A DNA stretch of 64,000 bases, taken from Desulfobacteraceae bacterium (GTDB lineage Bacteria > Desulfobacterota > Desulfobacteria > Desulfobacterales > SKZT01). How positions within the stretch are numbered: position 1 is the stretch's first letter; each line of letters begins with the position of its first letter. The translations under genes and the position numbers were made by a program. The notes under the pieces were generated by a model that was not told the origin of the DNA, made no database searches, and saw nothing but the letters and a program-made list of their open reading frames with translations. This document shows, in pieces, positions 36,359-44,998 of this stretch. The DNA is taken from positions 1-64,000 of the forward strand of contig JAABTQ010000009.1 of assembly GCA_011389745.1 (NCBI GenBank). The letters are read 5' to 3'.

Positions 36359-36764
36359 GTCATTCTGAGGGAGCTCCTCACAGCATTTACTGTTAGAAAG
36401 AAAATATTTCCGGACATGTGGATTGAAACCACGGCGACCGAAGAATCTCTGATTTCAAGTTGGTACTGAAAATCGGTTCTGACCTGAAGCTGCAAAAAAA
36501 CATGCCTCTGTAAAAATGAGATTCTTTGTCGGCCAAAAGGTTGTGTGCCAATAAAATGAGGTGCGAAAGCCTTGCTTTCGCAACAGATGCAAAAGCACGG
36601 CTTTTGCACTCCTTATAACAAGTTGCGGTGTGCGGTGTTGACCTCCTCGGTAATGACAGTGACAGAGGAATTTGTCATTCTGAGGGAGCAACTCGCAGTA
36701 GATTAATGATTGAAAAGTGAATATTTCCCAATATGTTGATTGAAACCACGGCGACCGAAGAATC
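36359..36764. repeat. Palindromic repeat, copy B, between nifB and the ferredoxin gene
   Basis: Three half-units of the family: 36359-36448 (GTCATTCTGAGGG to GAAGAATCTCT), 36519-36657 (GATTCTTTGTCGGCC to CTCCTCGGTAATGAC) and 36674-36764 (GTCATTCTGAGGG to GAAGAATCTCTC). The middle unit is interrupted by two small hairpins listed separately. The gap 36299-36845 holds no gene. Confidence 0.85.
36561..36609. repeat. Tandem hairpins inside repeat copy B
   Basis: TGCGAAAGC-CTT-GCTTTCGCA is followed by GCAAAAGC-ACG-GCTTTTGC, flanked by GTGC and GCAC. This second small repeat type is inserted in the palindromic element and appears once in this window. Confidence 0.75.
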
Positions 36765-36845
36765 TCTCGCTCCAAGTCAGCACCGATCATCGGGTAAAAC
36801 TTAATAATAAAATACACTACAAACCTAAAAACAGGAGAACATAAC

Positions 36846-37154
36846 ATGGAAAAACCAAAGCATCACATTTTTGTCTGTGCCAGTTTCAGGGCCGGGGGAG
36901 ACCCCAAAGGCATTTGCCACAAAAAAGGTTCAGTGGATTATCTTCCTTATATTGAGAATGAAATCCTGGACCGGGGCATGACCGATGTCATCGTTTCCAG
37001 TTCCGGGTGCCTGAAAGGCTGTGACAATGGTCCGGTCATGGTGGTCTATCCCGATAATCTGTGGTACGGCAATGTAGATGGTGAAGAAGCCATCGACACT
37101 ATTCTGGATGCCATGGAAAATGGTGATACTGCAACGGATTATTTGATTTCATAA
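36846..37154 (+). CDS. Thioredoxin-like [2Fe-2S] ferredoxin
   Basis: A 102-residue protein with FVCASFRAGGDPKGICHKKG and VSSSGCLKGCDNGPVMVVYP. The two Cys pairs match the thioredoxin-like [2Fe-2S] ferredoxins (Shethna protein I-type). Similar genes lie in many nif clusters and may carry electrons or protect nitrogenase; the exact role is not settled. AGGAGA lies before the ATG. It is 12 nt before the GNAT gene. Confidence 0.85.
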   Translation: MEKPKHHIFVCASFRAGGDPKGICHKKGSVDYLPYIENEILDRGMTDVIVSSSGCLKGCDNGPVMVVYPDNLWYGNVDGEEAIDTILDAMENGDTATDYLIS

Positions 37155-37166
37155 GGGTTTTCTTTT

Positions 37167-37619
37167 ATGGAAGCGATCATTCGGAGGGCGAAAGCTTCGG
37201 ATATACCCCATCTAGTAGACCTTCTCCGGGACCTTTTTTCAATTGAAGCCGATTTTGAATTCAATGCCGGGCTTCAGGAACAAGGGCTTTTTATGATGCT
37301 CCAATCGTCTGAAACCCGATGTATAATGGTGGCGGAAACAGACAAAAATGTTGTGGGCATGTGTACGGGGCAATTGGTGGTCTCTACGTCAAAAGGTGGC
37401 TTTTCAGGTCTTATTGAAGATATGGTCATCCGGCATGAATATAGGGGAAAAGGTCTGGGAAGCCACCTTCTTGGCGCAGTCGAAAAATGGTGCTTCAGTT
37501 CCGGGGCCCGAAGGATTCAGCTTCTGGCGGACAAAAATAACAAAAAAGCGCTAAGGTTTTATTCAAAGTGTGGTTGGCAACATACGCAATTAATTTGTCT
37601 CCGGAAAACCGCTGATTGA
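37167..37619 (+). CDS. GNAT family N-acetyltransferase
   Basis: A 150-residue acetyltransferase. IEDMVIRHEYRGKGLGSHLL is the acetyl-CoA-binding motif, and ALRFYSKCGW is the usual C-terminal motif. The substrate is unknown. It sits between the ferredoxin and nifV, a position seen in other anaerobe nif clusters, which suggests a nif-related role. AAGGG is upstream of the ATG. Confidence 0.8.
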   Translation: MEAIIRRAKASDIPHLVDLLRDLFSIEADFEFNAGLQEQGLFMMLQSSETRCIMVAETDKNVVGMCTGQLVVSTSKGGFSGLIEDMVIRHEYRGKGLGSHLLGAVEKWCFSSGARRIQLLADKNNKKALRFYSKCGWQHTQLICLRKTAD

Positions 37620-37678
37620 TAGTCAGTATGGGATTATCGGTTTAGAGGATTCAGGGTATGATAGTAGTTACCCTGATT

Positions 37679-37911
37679 GTCATTCTGAGGAGATCAACAA
37701 CACAGTATGTTGGTTGGCACTAAATTCCGACCGACGAAGAATCTTTTGCTTCAGCCCGTAGGATGTTTCCATTGGCACCTTCAAAATCAACTCCGGTGAC
37801 CGGTGCCGGTTTGAAATCGGTGATTCTTCGGTCGCCATGGTTTTACCAGCATTTAGTCGGACATTGTCTTTAGAGGCTTTGTCCTTCTGTGAGTCACTCC
37901 CTCAGAATGAC
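37679..37911. repeat. Palindromic repeat, copy C (complete), between GNAT and nifV
   Basis: A full 233-bp element: GTCATTCTGAGGAG at 37679, CGACGAAGAATC near 37742, GATTCTTCGGTCGCC at 37822, CTCCCTCAGAATGAC ending at 37911. The ends are inverted copies of each other. The gap 37620-38005 holds no gene. Confidence 0.88.
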
Positions 37912-38005
37912 AGGATAAAAACGAATTCCAAATCTTGAAATCCGTGTCCTAAAAATTTTAGATTATAAGTTCTTTCGAAATCATCAACTTTCAAAGAGAT
38001 ATAAA

Positions 38006-38992
38006 ATGAAAATTCAAATCGCGGATACCACTCTAAGAGACGGCGAGCAGGCGCCTGGTGTTGCTTTCAGCAGGGAAACAAAAATCCGGATTGCCCAAAT
38101 GCTGGCGGATATCGGTGTGGATGAACTGGAAGTCGGTATTCCCGCCATGGGAGAAGAAGAACGGTCAACCATAAGAGCTCTGGGGGCTTTGAAGCTTCCC
38201 TGTCGTCTTATCACCTGGTGCCGCGCCAAACAAAAGGATATTGAAATGGCAGCCGGATGTAACACGAGCAGTGTCCATATCAGCTTTCCCGTATCCTCGA
38301 TTTTGCTCAGAGCCATGGGAAAAGACCGCTCATGGGTTTTGAGATCTCTTGTCAGTTTGATTCCCCTGGCAGCCGTATATTTTGATTATGTGTCCATAGG
38401 CGCTCAGGATGCTTTCAGAACCGATTCTGCTTTTTTAAAACGATTTTATCATCTGGCTCACCACTGCGGAGCCCATCGAATCAGAATTGCAGATACGGTG
38501 GGTACTGCAACACCATCACAGGTAACTTGCCTGGTTGAAAATCTTGTATCCTGTGATGCCGCATTACCTGTCGAATTTCACGGTCACAACGATCTGGGCA
38601 TGGCCACTGCCAATGCCTTGACAGCGGCAGAAGCCGGAGCGGAAATCATCAGTGTCACGGTCAATGGTCTGGGAGAACGGGCCGGAAACACACCTTTGGA
38701 AGAAATCGCCATGGCATTAAGCCTGCACGACAGGTTGCATTGCAATATCCGCACGGCTTGTCTGATGGACCTGTGCCGGTTTGTTTCATCGGCATCGGCA
38801 AGAAAAATTCCCGAATCAAAACCGATTACCGGAGAGGCGATTTACATGCATGAATCCGGCATTCATTGTTCGGCACTTTTAAAGGACCCCCTCAGCTACC
38901 AGCCTTATCTGCCCGAGAAAGCAGGTCAAAAGGAAACCCAATTTGTTTTGGGAAAACATTCCGGAAGCAGATATCTGCGCAAATCTGCGTAA
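38006..38992 (+). CDS. nifV: Homocitrate synthase NifV, apparently C-terminally truncated
   Basis: Makes homocitrate, the organic ligand of the FeMo cofactor, from acetyl-CoA and 2-oxoglutarate. The barrel is intact: DTTLRDGEQAPGVAF, VEFHGHNDLGMATANAL, VNGLGERAGNTPLEE and HESGIHCSALL give the catalytic and metal residues. The frame stops 9 residues after GKHSG, giving 328 residues against roughly 375-385 in well-known NifV proteins. About 50 C-terminal residues are missing. The last codons already belong to a repetitive sequence (listed next). The missing part was not found downstream in any frame. Confidence 0.88.
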   Translation: MKIQIADTTLRDGEQAPGVAFSRETKIRIAQMLADIGVDELEVGIPAMGEEERSTIRALGALKLPCRLITWCRAKQKDIEMAAGCNTSSVHISFPVSSILLRAMGKDRSWVLRSLVSLIPLAAVYFDYVSIGAQDAFRTDSAFLKRFYHLAHHCGAHRIRIADTVGTATPSQVTCLVENLVSCDAALPVEFHGHNDLGMATANALTAAEAGAEIISVTVNGLGERAGNTPLEEIAMALSLHDRLHCNIRTACLMDLCRFVSSASARKIPESKPITGEAIYMHESGIHCSALLKDPLSYQPYLPEKAGQKETQFVLGKHSGSRYLRKSA

Positions 38993-39095
38993 ACCTCAGC
39001 GAAAATCTGCGGGAAACATGCGGGGGATTCAAATGACTTTAAGAATATTTCTAGGAGATTTACCAGGAGTTTACGCAAATTTTCGCTGAAATTTT
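38970..39095. repeat. Inverted repeat at the 3' end of nifV
   Basis: CAGCGAAAATCTGCG (38997-39011) is inverted, with one mismatch, at 39074-39088. GCGTAAAC (38987-38994) is inverted exactly at 39069-39076. TCTGCG is also repeated at short intervals from 38974. The element begins inside the last nifV codons and may have replaced the end of the gene. Confidence 0.65.
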
Positions 39096-39467
39096 CGAAT
39101 AGTTTTCTTATCGCATGGGCCTGAGCACTGGACCGGATTTCATGACCAAGCAGGTCTTGTTCGGGCCGGGCTGTTTTCTGATAGGTTTACCTGGTTGTGC
39201 TTGTCAATAGGTAAACCGTTTGACATTGCTACTCCGGCTGATATATTCTACCCTTGTTTTTTCTGGTTTATTGGAACCTAATAGTCCATGGCTGGAACAG
39301 GGCATATCGTTAAACCATTAGAGTGAATTACCAGGCTGGAGATCGCGCGGTCGGATCATCAAGGTTCATTATGGATGAGGGGAAATACATGCTGTCTATG
39401 AACCTGATAGCGGAAATCCAACTCTGGAAGATTACGAAATGAAGGGCAAAAACGAAAGCCTAAAGAG
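39096..39467. other. Intergenic stretch between nifV and mntA
   Basis: No convincing gene. A short open stretch just before mntA (39379-39471, GEIHAVYEPDSGNPT) has a protein-like look but no start codon, and may be a gene remnant. Confidence 0.4.
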
Positions 39468-39763
39468 ATGAAGAAACAAAATTCTGAAACTATACTAAAG
39501 AGAATAGCCGATATTCGAGACGAGTTGAATGAACGGTTTACTGTTAAGCGCATAGGTGTTTTGGTTCGTTTGTCAGGGGAGATGTAGGTTCCGAAAGCGA
39601 TGTGGACATCATCGTGGAATTAGCTGAACCAACCTTTGACCACTATATGGACCTCAAATTCCGACTGGAGGAGATTTTAGACTGCCCGGTGGATCTGGTT
39701 ATAGCGGACACCGTAAAACCCCGTCTGAGGCCGATTATAGAACAAGAGGTGGTCTATGCCTAA
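39468..39763 (+). pseudogene. mntA: MntA-type nucleotidyltransferase antitoxin with one-base frameshift
   Basis: Read with one extra T in the run at 39559-39562, this encodes a 98-residue minimal nucleotidyltransferase. The N-terminal part MKKQNSETILKRIADIRDEL is in one frame. GSFVRGDVGSESDVD, the GSx10DxD catalytic motif, and VDLVIADTVKPRLRPI are in the next. As it stands the frame ends early at ATGTAG. MntA proteins neutralise the HEPN toxin HepT by AMPylation. The stop overlaps the hepT start by 8 nt, the standard pair layout. A sequencing error or programmed slippage at the T-run would also explain the shift. Confidence 0.8.
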
Positions 39764-40112
39764 AGACCCCCGTCTATACCTGGATGACATCCTGGGGGCG
39801 ATCACTCAAATCCGCGAATATACTTCCACCCTGGACTATGACTCGTTCAGTCAAGATCGGAAAACGCAGGACGCCGTAGTTCGGAATCTTGAGATTATTG
39901 GTGAGGCAGCCGGCCGCTTGCCGGAATCCATAAAGATGAATGCAACAGACATAGAATGGCGTAAAATTGTGGGCCTGCGGAATATACTAGCCCATGAATA
40001 TTTTGGCATCAGCCTTCCTGTGCTTTGGGACTTGGTGAAAAACAAACTGAAACCACTTGAAACCTCATGCCGAAAACTACTGAAAAACGGCACATTTGAT
40101 GCGAAGGAATAG
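39756..40112 (+). CDS. hepT: HEPN-family toxin HepT (DUF86)
   Basis: A 118-residue HEPN protein. The ribonuclease motif Rx4HxY is intact in RNILAHEYF at about residue 74. AVVRNLEIIGEAAGRLP and the all-helical pattern are typical of DUF86. It is the toxin of a MntA/HepT module and is expected to cleave RNA. Its partner just upstream is frameshifted, so either the antitoxin is made by slippage, or the toxin is inactive or unexpressed. Confidence 0.87.
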   Translation: MPKDPRLYLDDILGAITQIREYTSTLDYDSFSQDRKTQDAVVRNLEIIGEAAGRLPESIKMNATDIEWRKIVGLRNILAHEYFGISLPVLWDLVKNKLKPLETSCRKLLKNGTFDAKE

Positions 40113-40436
40113 CAGGGTTGCCCGTTGCGCCGCAGGCGATGCCGAGAACATCATCAAAATTCATCCGCAGTACATAATAACCGACCAGCAATACAAAAAA
40201 GCATGAATTTTGCTGCTGACATGAATACTATCTTGAGCTTCGGAGCCAATCCTGTTATGTTCCATTTGAGCCCTTTCCTCTTGATATTATATTGTTTTGT
40301 TGTAGATTCACTATAAATCAAAGGAATGGGCTCTTCAAGTTTTTATGTTCTATTTCAGCGTGTTAAACAATAACACTGCAAAGTTGGTCGAATCTCGAAA
40401 GTTGAGTACAATAATTAAACGGTTAAACTTCCGGAT
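40113..40436. other. Intergenic stretch after hepT
   Basis: No gene, clear repeat or terminator seen; AT-rich towards the HD-GYP pseudogene. Confidence 0.5.
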
Positions 40437-41245
40437 TCAGGAACTCCCGCCATAGCTGAGCGGTTCCATTCCTGCGTAAAAATATTTTTCAACCACCGCG
40501 GCAAGATCCTGCCGCAAGTTATTACCATCATGACCGGCGTATTGGTCGTAGAGATCCCGCGCGACTGTCGTAAAGACATCAAGAATTTTTGGATCAAAGT
40601 GTGTTCCGCGTCCCTCTTCGAGAATCTCCATGCTCTTCACGAAAGTGAACGATTTTTTATATGGCCGGACAGAAGTTAGCGCGTCAAAAACGTCGGCTAT
40701 GGCAAAGATCCTGGCCGTGATGGGAATACGATCCCCGCTCACGTTGCCGGGATACCCCCCGCCGCCATACTTTTCGTGGTGATTGGCTACCACGGCGATG
40801 CTGTCGCGAAGCCAAGATGATCTGCGGATGATGTCTATCCCTTTTCGACATGCGTCTGCATGATACTGAACTCGTTTCTGTCGAATTTTCCGGGTTTGAG
40901 AAGGATGTTATCCGAGATGCCGATTTTGCCGACATCATGAAGAAACGAGCCCTTGATTAGTTCTCGCATTGCTGAATTCGGCAATCCCATCGCCTCACCG
41001 ATTCTTGCGGAATAAAGTGAGACCCGGAAGTTGTGGGCATCCGTGTCGCTGTCGCGCTTTGCGATGGCGCTGCCAAGGACCGACAGGGTTTCCATGTTGG
41101 CGTCAAGAAGGTGGGTGGAATAATCGGCCAACCTTCGCATCAGATGAAGGATGACAGGATACAAAAGCGCCGCCACAGAAATCACAATGGCAATTGCGAT
41201 AAGTAACAAAGTCCCGTCACTCCAGCGAAGGCCCATGGATGTCAA
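40437..41245 (-). pseudogene. HD-GYP domain phosphodiesterase, frameshifted
   Basis: The first part (41245-40835) has a membrane helix (GTLLLIAIAIVISVAALLY), then LGSAIAKRDSDTDAHNFRVS and the HD motif FLHDVGKIGI. It stops at a frameshift in the C-run 40839-40841. The second part (to 40437) continues with NHHEKYGGGGYPG, the GYP motif, then IPITARIFAIADVFDALTS and RPYKKS. One added base rejoins them. HD-GYP enzymes degrade cyclic di-GMP. The N-terminus starts close to repeat copy D and lacks a sensor domain, so the gene is probably also cut at its 5' end. Confidence 0.78.
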
Positions 41246-41274
41246 GTTAATGGGCGGACCAGGTATTAAAGCCC

Positions 41275-41506
41275 GTCATTCTGAGGAGGCCATCATCAAA
41301 CTTTATCAGTTTACATGGAAACCCTGGCCGACGAAGAATCTTTGGCTCCTGTCGGCACGGTGTGTCGATTTTCCACCTTGCAGGTCAGAGCCGGCGATCA
41401 GTGCAGGTTTGAAGCGGTAGATTCTTCGGTCGTTTGGGTATAATCACCATTTTGGGAACTATCTTTTCAGCCATAAATCCGATGGGTGTCGCTCCCTCAG
41501 AATGAC
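41275..41506. repeat. Palindromic repeat, copy D (complete)
   Basis: A 232-bp element from GTCATTCTGAGGAGGCC (41275) through CCGACGAAGAATC and GATTCTTCGGTCG to GCTCCCTCAGAATGAC (ends 41506). It fills most of the gap 41246-41577. Confidence 0.88.
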
Positions 41507-41577
41507 AAAGAAAGATGTCTCCTAAGCTTTGTGCCCATATTCGAAAAAACTTATGTTAGGTCATATGCCTTCCGCCG

Positions 41578-42729
41578 CTATATCCCAAGTACGTTGCATA
41601 AGATTGTGATTAAAGCTGTTGCTAAAATGATAGTGACAATACTGGTTACAACCGCCGAGGTGGTTGCATAGCCTACGGCGGAAGCGCTTCGGCCGCACTG
41701 CATTCCCCTGAGGCACCCGGCAAGGGCCACGATCACTCCGAAGACGGCGCTGTAAAAAAGCCCAATCCACACATTGGTGAGGCTGACAGCCTCCCTTGTC
41801 TGGTTGAGGTACACGATTGGCTGGATATCCAGCATCAAAACACCGACAATCAAGCCTCCCAGGATACCCATAATATCCGCATAAATACACAGAAGGGGCA
41901 TCATAAGAGACAAGGCCAACATGCGCGGAAGCACGAGAAATTCCATCGGTGAGATGCCCAGGGTCTTGAGGGCATCTATTTCCTCGTTCACCTGCATGGT
42001 ACCAAGCTGAGCAGCGTACGAAGCGCCCGTACGTCCGGCCATGATGATACCTGTCATAACGGCGCCCATTACCCTGACCATGGCGATGCCCACCAAATCG
42101 GCCACATAGATCTGGGCGCCGAAGGTCTGGAGCTGTATAGCGCCCACAAAGGCAAGAATCAGTCCGACGAGCATGCTGATCAAAGAAACAATAGGAAGGG
42201 CTTGAGACCCGGATTCCCGCAAGAACAGAAACAGGTCGGACCGTCGAAAGGTAGCCCGTCCGGTTAAAAATCGGATCACGGCAATGAATGCTTCACCGAT
42301 AAAACTGAGAACCTCGCCTACGGAAGCCACTGACTGGATGGCCTCTCCTCCCATACGTTCCCAAAAAGGTTCCTTTTCGGAAACCTTCCGCGCACCCTTT
42401 CGTTCCGGAACTGCTGAAGCCAGTTTCAGAAGACGCTGGGCACCCTCCGGAAGATTTTCTTCCCGGTATTCAACCTTTTTTTCAATACAAAATGTTTTTA
42501 AAGAGATAAGAAAGGTCAACAGGTTGCTGTCCCATCCCTTAAGTTCGTTGGTGTCGAAACTCACGGAACGTATCCGGGGTTCAGATTCAATTTTGCCGAC
42601 CACTTCATCGGCAACGGGCAGATCCATCCCGATTTGCCAGCGCCCCGTAAGGTAGATAACAAGGGAATCATTATCAGGAAGACCAAAATTCACCCCGGCT
42701 TCTGCCATTTCCTTTTCCATGGTTTCCAT
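41578..42729 (-). CDS. STAS domain fused to MlaE-type ABC permease
   Basis: A 383-residue protein. The first 110 residues form a STAS-like domain (LVIYLTGRWQIGMDLPVADE, SVSFDTNELKGWDSNLLTFL). From about residue 150 it is an MlaE/YrbE permease with about five helices, including GAIQLQTFGAQIYVADLV, GIIMAGRTGASYAAQLGTM, EEIDALKTLGISPMEFLVLP and the C-terminal GYATTSAVVTSI block. This family moves phospholipids between membranes. No MlaF ATPase or MlaD is adjacent. The ATG at 42729 overlaps the end of the SYLF lipoprotein gene; alternatives 3 or 9 codons on exist. Confidence 0.85.
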   Translation of the reverse strand: METMEKEMAEAGVNFGLPDNDSLVIYLTGRWQIGMDLPVADEVVGKIESEPRIRSVSFDTNELKGWDSNLLTFLISLKTFCIEKKVEYREENLPEGAQRLLKLASAVPERKGARKVSEKEPFWERMGGEAIQSVASVGEVLSFIGEAFIAVIRFLTGRATFRRSDLFLFLRESGSQALPIVSLISMLVGLILAFVGAIQLQTFGAQIYVADLVGIAMVRVMGAVMTGIIMAGRTGASYAAQLGTMQVNEEIDALKTLGISPMEFLVLPRMLALSLMMPLLCIYADIMGILGGLIVGVLMLDIQPIVYLNQTREAVSLTNVWIGLFYSAVFGVIVALAGCLRGMQCGRSASAVGYATTSAVVTSIVTIILATALITILCNVLGI

Positions 42730-42731
42730 AA

Positions 42732-43310
42732 TCAAGGTTCGATCCTGGTAATTTTAGATCCTTGAATCCCGATCCCCGCCATTAAACCTTTCTGGTCAAA
42801 AAAGAAGGCATAAACCCCCTCTCTGGCGGTTGTACTCGACAACGACCGTGAAAGTCCTTCATCAACGATAACGACCGTGGGACCAATGCCGATTTCCCAG
42901 CCCTCACTTTTGTCTAAATATTCAAGAGAGGCATCATCCATAAAAAACAGTGCATAACCGAACCTCTGGGCACCTGCCTGCAATCCATAGGAAGCTGATA
43001 CCGTGTTATAGTAACCGACGGTTGTTCCCCCTTTCCGAAGTGCTCCTTTTCCGTATGAACCTCCAACCATGAATCCTCCCTTAGTGACAGTGGGGAAGAC
43101 CAGAATACCTTTTGTTACCCTGGAGAGTTTCACGGCTGCCGGAGAACTGGCATATAGTTTAGATAATGCCTCGTTAACATCCTGGTCTATCTGCGAGGCA
43201 CTATCGGTCATGGAATCTTTGGTGGCACCTATTGAGCTGCAACCAGTCACCATAAAAAAGGCCATCAACAGTATCATTGAAACGACTGAAAAACGAATCA
43301 CGTGACGCAT
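42732..43310 (-). CDS. SYLF/Ysc84-type lipoprotein
   Basis: A 192-residue lipoprotein with lipobox FMVTGCSS. The SYLF domain follows: SRVTKGILVFPTVTKGGFMV, GSYGKGALRKGG, SASYGLQAGAQRFGYALFFM and VYAFFFDQKGLMAGIGIQGS. SYLF domains bind lipids. AAGGAG is 6 nt before the ATG at 43310. It is translationally coupled to the MlaE-like permease, which suggests a shared role in lipid handling at the envelope. Confidence 0.85.
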   Translation of the reverse strand: MRHVIRFSVVSMILLMAFFMVTGCSSIGATKDSMTDSASQIDQDVNEALSKLYASSPAAVKLSRVTKGILVFPTVTKGGFMVGGSYGKGALRKGGTTVGYYNTVSASYGLQAGAQRFGYALFFMDDASLEYLDKSEGWEIGIGPTVVIVDEGLSRSLSSTTAREGVYAFFFDQKGLMAGIGIQGSKITRIEP

Positions 43311-43382
43311 AAAAATCTCCTTTTGCATGTGGTTCTATGTGGATTTGTTTCATTGTTTAATTAGCATTGCCTGAACGAAAAA

Positions 43383-43470
43383 CTCCCCTCCCAGCGGGAG
43401 GCGCTGGGGGAGGGAAAGATACCCCACTGATGTTATTAACCCCCATCCTGACCCTCGCCCGCTGGGAGAA
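43383..43470. repeat. GC-rich inverted repeat
   Basis: CTCCCAGCGGG (43388-43398) is perfectly inverted at 43458-43468 (CCCGCTGGGAG). The left arm also forms a local hairpin with GGAGGCGCTGGGGGAGGG. It could end transcription of the gene at 43516-44031 from one side or be a dispersed repeat. Confidence 0.6.
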
Positions 43471-43515
43471 GGAATAGCGGCGGATTGAGAGTACCGCCGC
43501 CGAATGACCTCGATA

Positions 43516-44031
43516 CTATTTCATCAAGGGAATACCCTCGGCAAATTCGTAATGCAAAATGGCCTGAATCTTGTTTTCAATCTGGTAATACCGGGCCACC
43601 TTGACGGCGGGCAATGCCGCATGAAACTTCGGCAAATAAAGTTGTCTCAACTCCAACCGTTGTTCCTCTATCATTAATGATTCATTCAAAAGTTTTTGGG
43701 CGGTTTCGGCGGTCATAATTTTGTAATTCTCTGCATATTCCATGATGAGGTTTGCTACCCGCTCATTATTTTGGGTCAACTGGGTTTGAAATTCATCATA
43801 GATCGGCCAGAATGCTTTAGCCTCGGTTTCCGTAAGATCCAAATTTGCCGCCACGAGCAGTTTTTTGTCGGCTTTTATTTTTTCCCGAATAATTTCCATG
43901 TTACTTGTGGCATTATCCTCATTGCCTGATTTTTTCTCTTCCGCACAGACCGGTAAAGAGATCAGTGCAAAAGTCATGATCCATGCCGTAATAACAGCAG
44001 TGACCACCATGTTACGCCTGGTTTGTTTCAT
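43516..44031 (-). CDS. Secreted helical protein of unknown function
   Basis: A 171-residue protein with a signal peptide (residues 1-30, ending near PVCA-E). A helical domain follows: LDLTETEAKAFWPIYDEFQ, LIMEYAENYKIMTAETAQKL, LYLPKFHAALPAVKVARYY and QIENKIQAILHYEFAEGIPL. Proteins with this pattern are common in proteobacteria but have no assigned role; the motifs resemble the Spy/CpxP periplasmic group only loosely. AAGGAT is upstream of the ATG. Confidence 0.7.
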   Translation of the reverse strand: MKQTRRNMVVTAVITAWIMTFALISLPVCAEEKKSGNEDNATSNMEIIREKIKADKKLLVAANLDLTETEAKAFWPIYDEFQTQLTQNNERVANLIMEYAENYKIMTAETAQKLLNESLMIEEQRLELRQLYLPKFHAALPAVKVARYYQIENKIQAILHYEFAEGIPLMK

Positions 44032-44096
44032 TTTTATTATCCTTTCTTAACTATTGAAAATAATGATATTATATTCCATCCTCAACCTTTTGACTT

Positions 44097-44426
44097 TCAT
44101 TGGAGGGTACTTCTAGCTTTTTCGATGGTCTCAACTCCAGTCGAGCATGAAATGCAATTAAATCGGATTTCCGGTTTTTCAAGAGCCATTTCGACCACCA
44201 GAAGCACCCGGAGATAATCATCAGAGCGGAGGTGACGCTCCAGATCCTCATCGTTTTGCCATAATTCCTCCATCATTATGACATGTTTGTCCTCGATACA
44301 TTGATAAAGGTTGCAACTGATACACCCCGGTTCGGCTCTCGTCCTTTCGGTCACCGACATCAGAATTCTTTGTGATTCAAGCCGCTTATTATGCGGAATT
44401 ACCAGTCTTATGATAGAATGAACCAT
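44097..44426 (-). CDS. Antibiotic biosynthesis monooxygenase (ABM)-domain protein
   Basis: A 109-residue dimeric alpha-beta fold protein. TRAEPGCISCNLYQ and MMEELWQNDEDLERHLRSDDY are typical of ABM/YgiN proteins. Such proteins act as quinone monooxygenases or are of unknown function. The C-terminal Cys pair CISC is unusual. AGAGGTG is before the ATG. Confidence 0.78.
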   Translation of the reverse strand: MVHSIIRLVIPHNKRLESQRILMSVTERTRAEPGCISCNLYQCIEDKHVIMMEELWQNDEDLERHLRSDDYLRVLLVVEMALEKPEIRFNCISCSTGVETIEKARSTLQ

Positions 44427-44650
44427 GTGAGCACCTCTTTTTAAAATATTTAGGAATGATTTATATTTTTATGAAACCAGGAAATGATTGGGGTAACGGC
44501 ACACTAATATCCAAATTGTTTTGCTAAATTCGTACCAAACCAAGAAACTATTTGCTGATGTCGGTATTTTTCGAGTCTTTAACAATACATCGAAATCCTC
44601 CCATGGCCCCATAATCACTAACTTAAGGTGCTGAACAGGCATTAAGAATT

Positions 44651-44829
44651 GTCATTCTGAGGAGGCCGAAATCTTTATTTGTCAGTTGGCACGGAAACCT
44701 CGTCCGATGAAGAATCTCAGTGCCGGTTTGGGTTCAGAGATTCTTCGGTCGCCGAGGTTTCACTCAACGTTTCGAAAAATATTTTTTATCCAGTCATAGA
44801 TCAAGACGGAGTCGCCCCCTCAGAATGAC
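44651..44829. repeat. Palindromic repeat, copy E (complete, short)
   Basis: A 179-bp element from GTCATTCTGAGGAGGCC (44651) through GATGAAGAATCTC and GATTCTTCGGTCGCC to CCCCCTCAGAATGAC (ends 44829). Confidence 0.88.
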
Positions 44830-44998
44830 AGGCAAAGAATGATTCCCGAAACTTAAAACACCATATTAGAAAAAACTTAATCTATAACAGCTTTGGACTC
44901 TTGGTTTAAATTTTGTCTAGTGGAAGGTGGTTAGCATACCACAATAGCGATGAATTATTGCCGATATATCGTCATAATGCCTTTTTATCGGCATCCAT

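Noticed and set aside
36359..36764. Possible CRISPR array in the repeat-rich gap after nifB
   Set aside because: Repeats are long, inverted and few, with no regular spacers and no cas genes nearby.
39379..39471. Short coding-like stretch before mntA
   Set aside because: It is preceded by a stop, has no start codon and matches nothing I recognise; noted only as a possible remnant.
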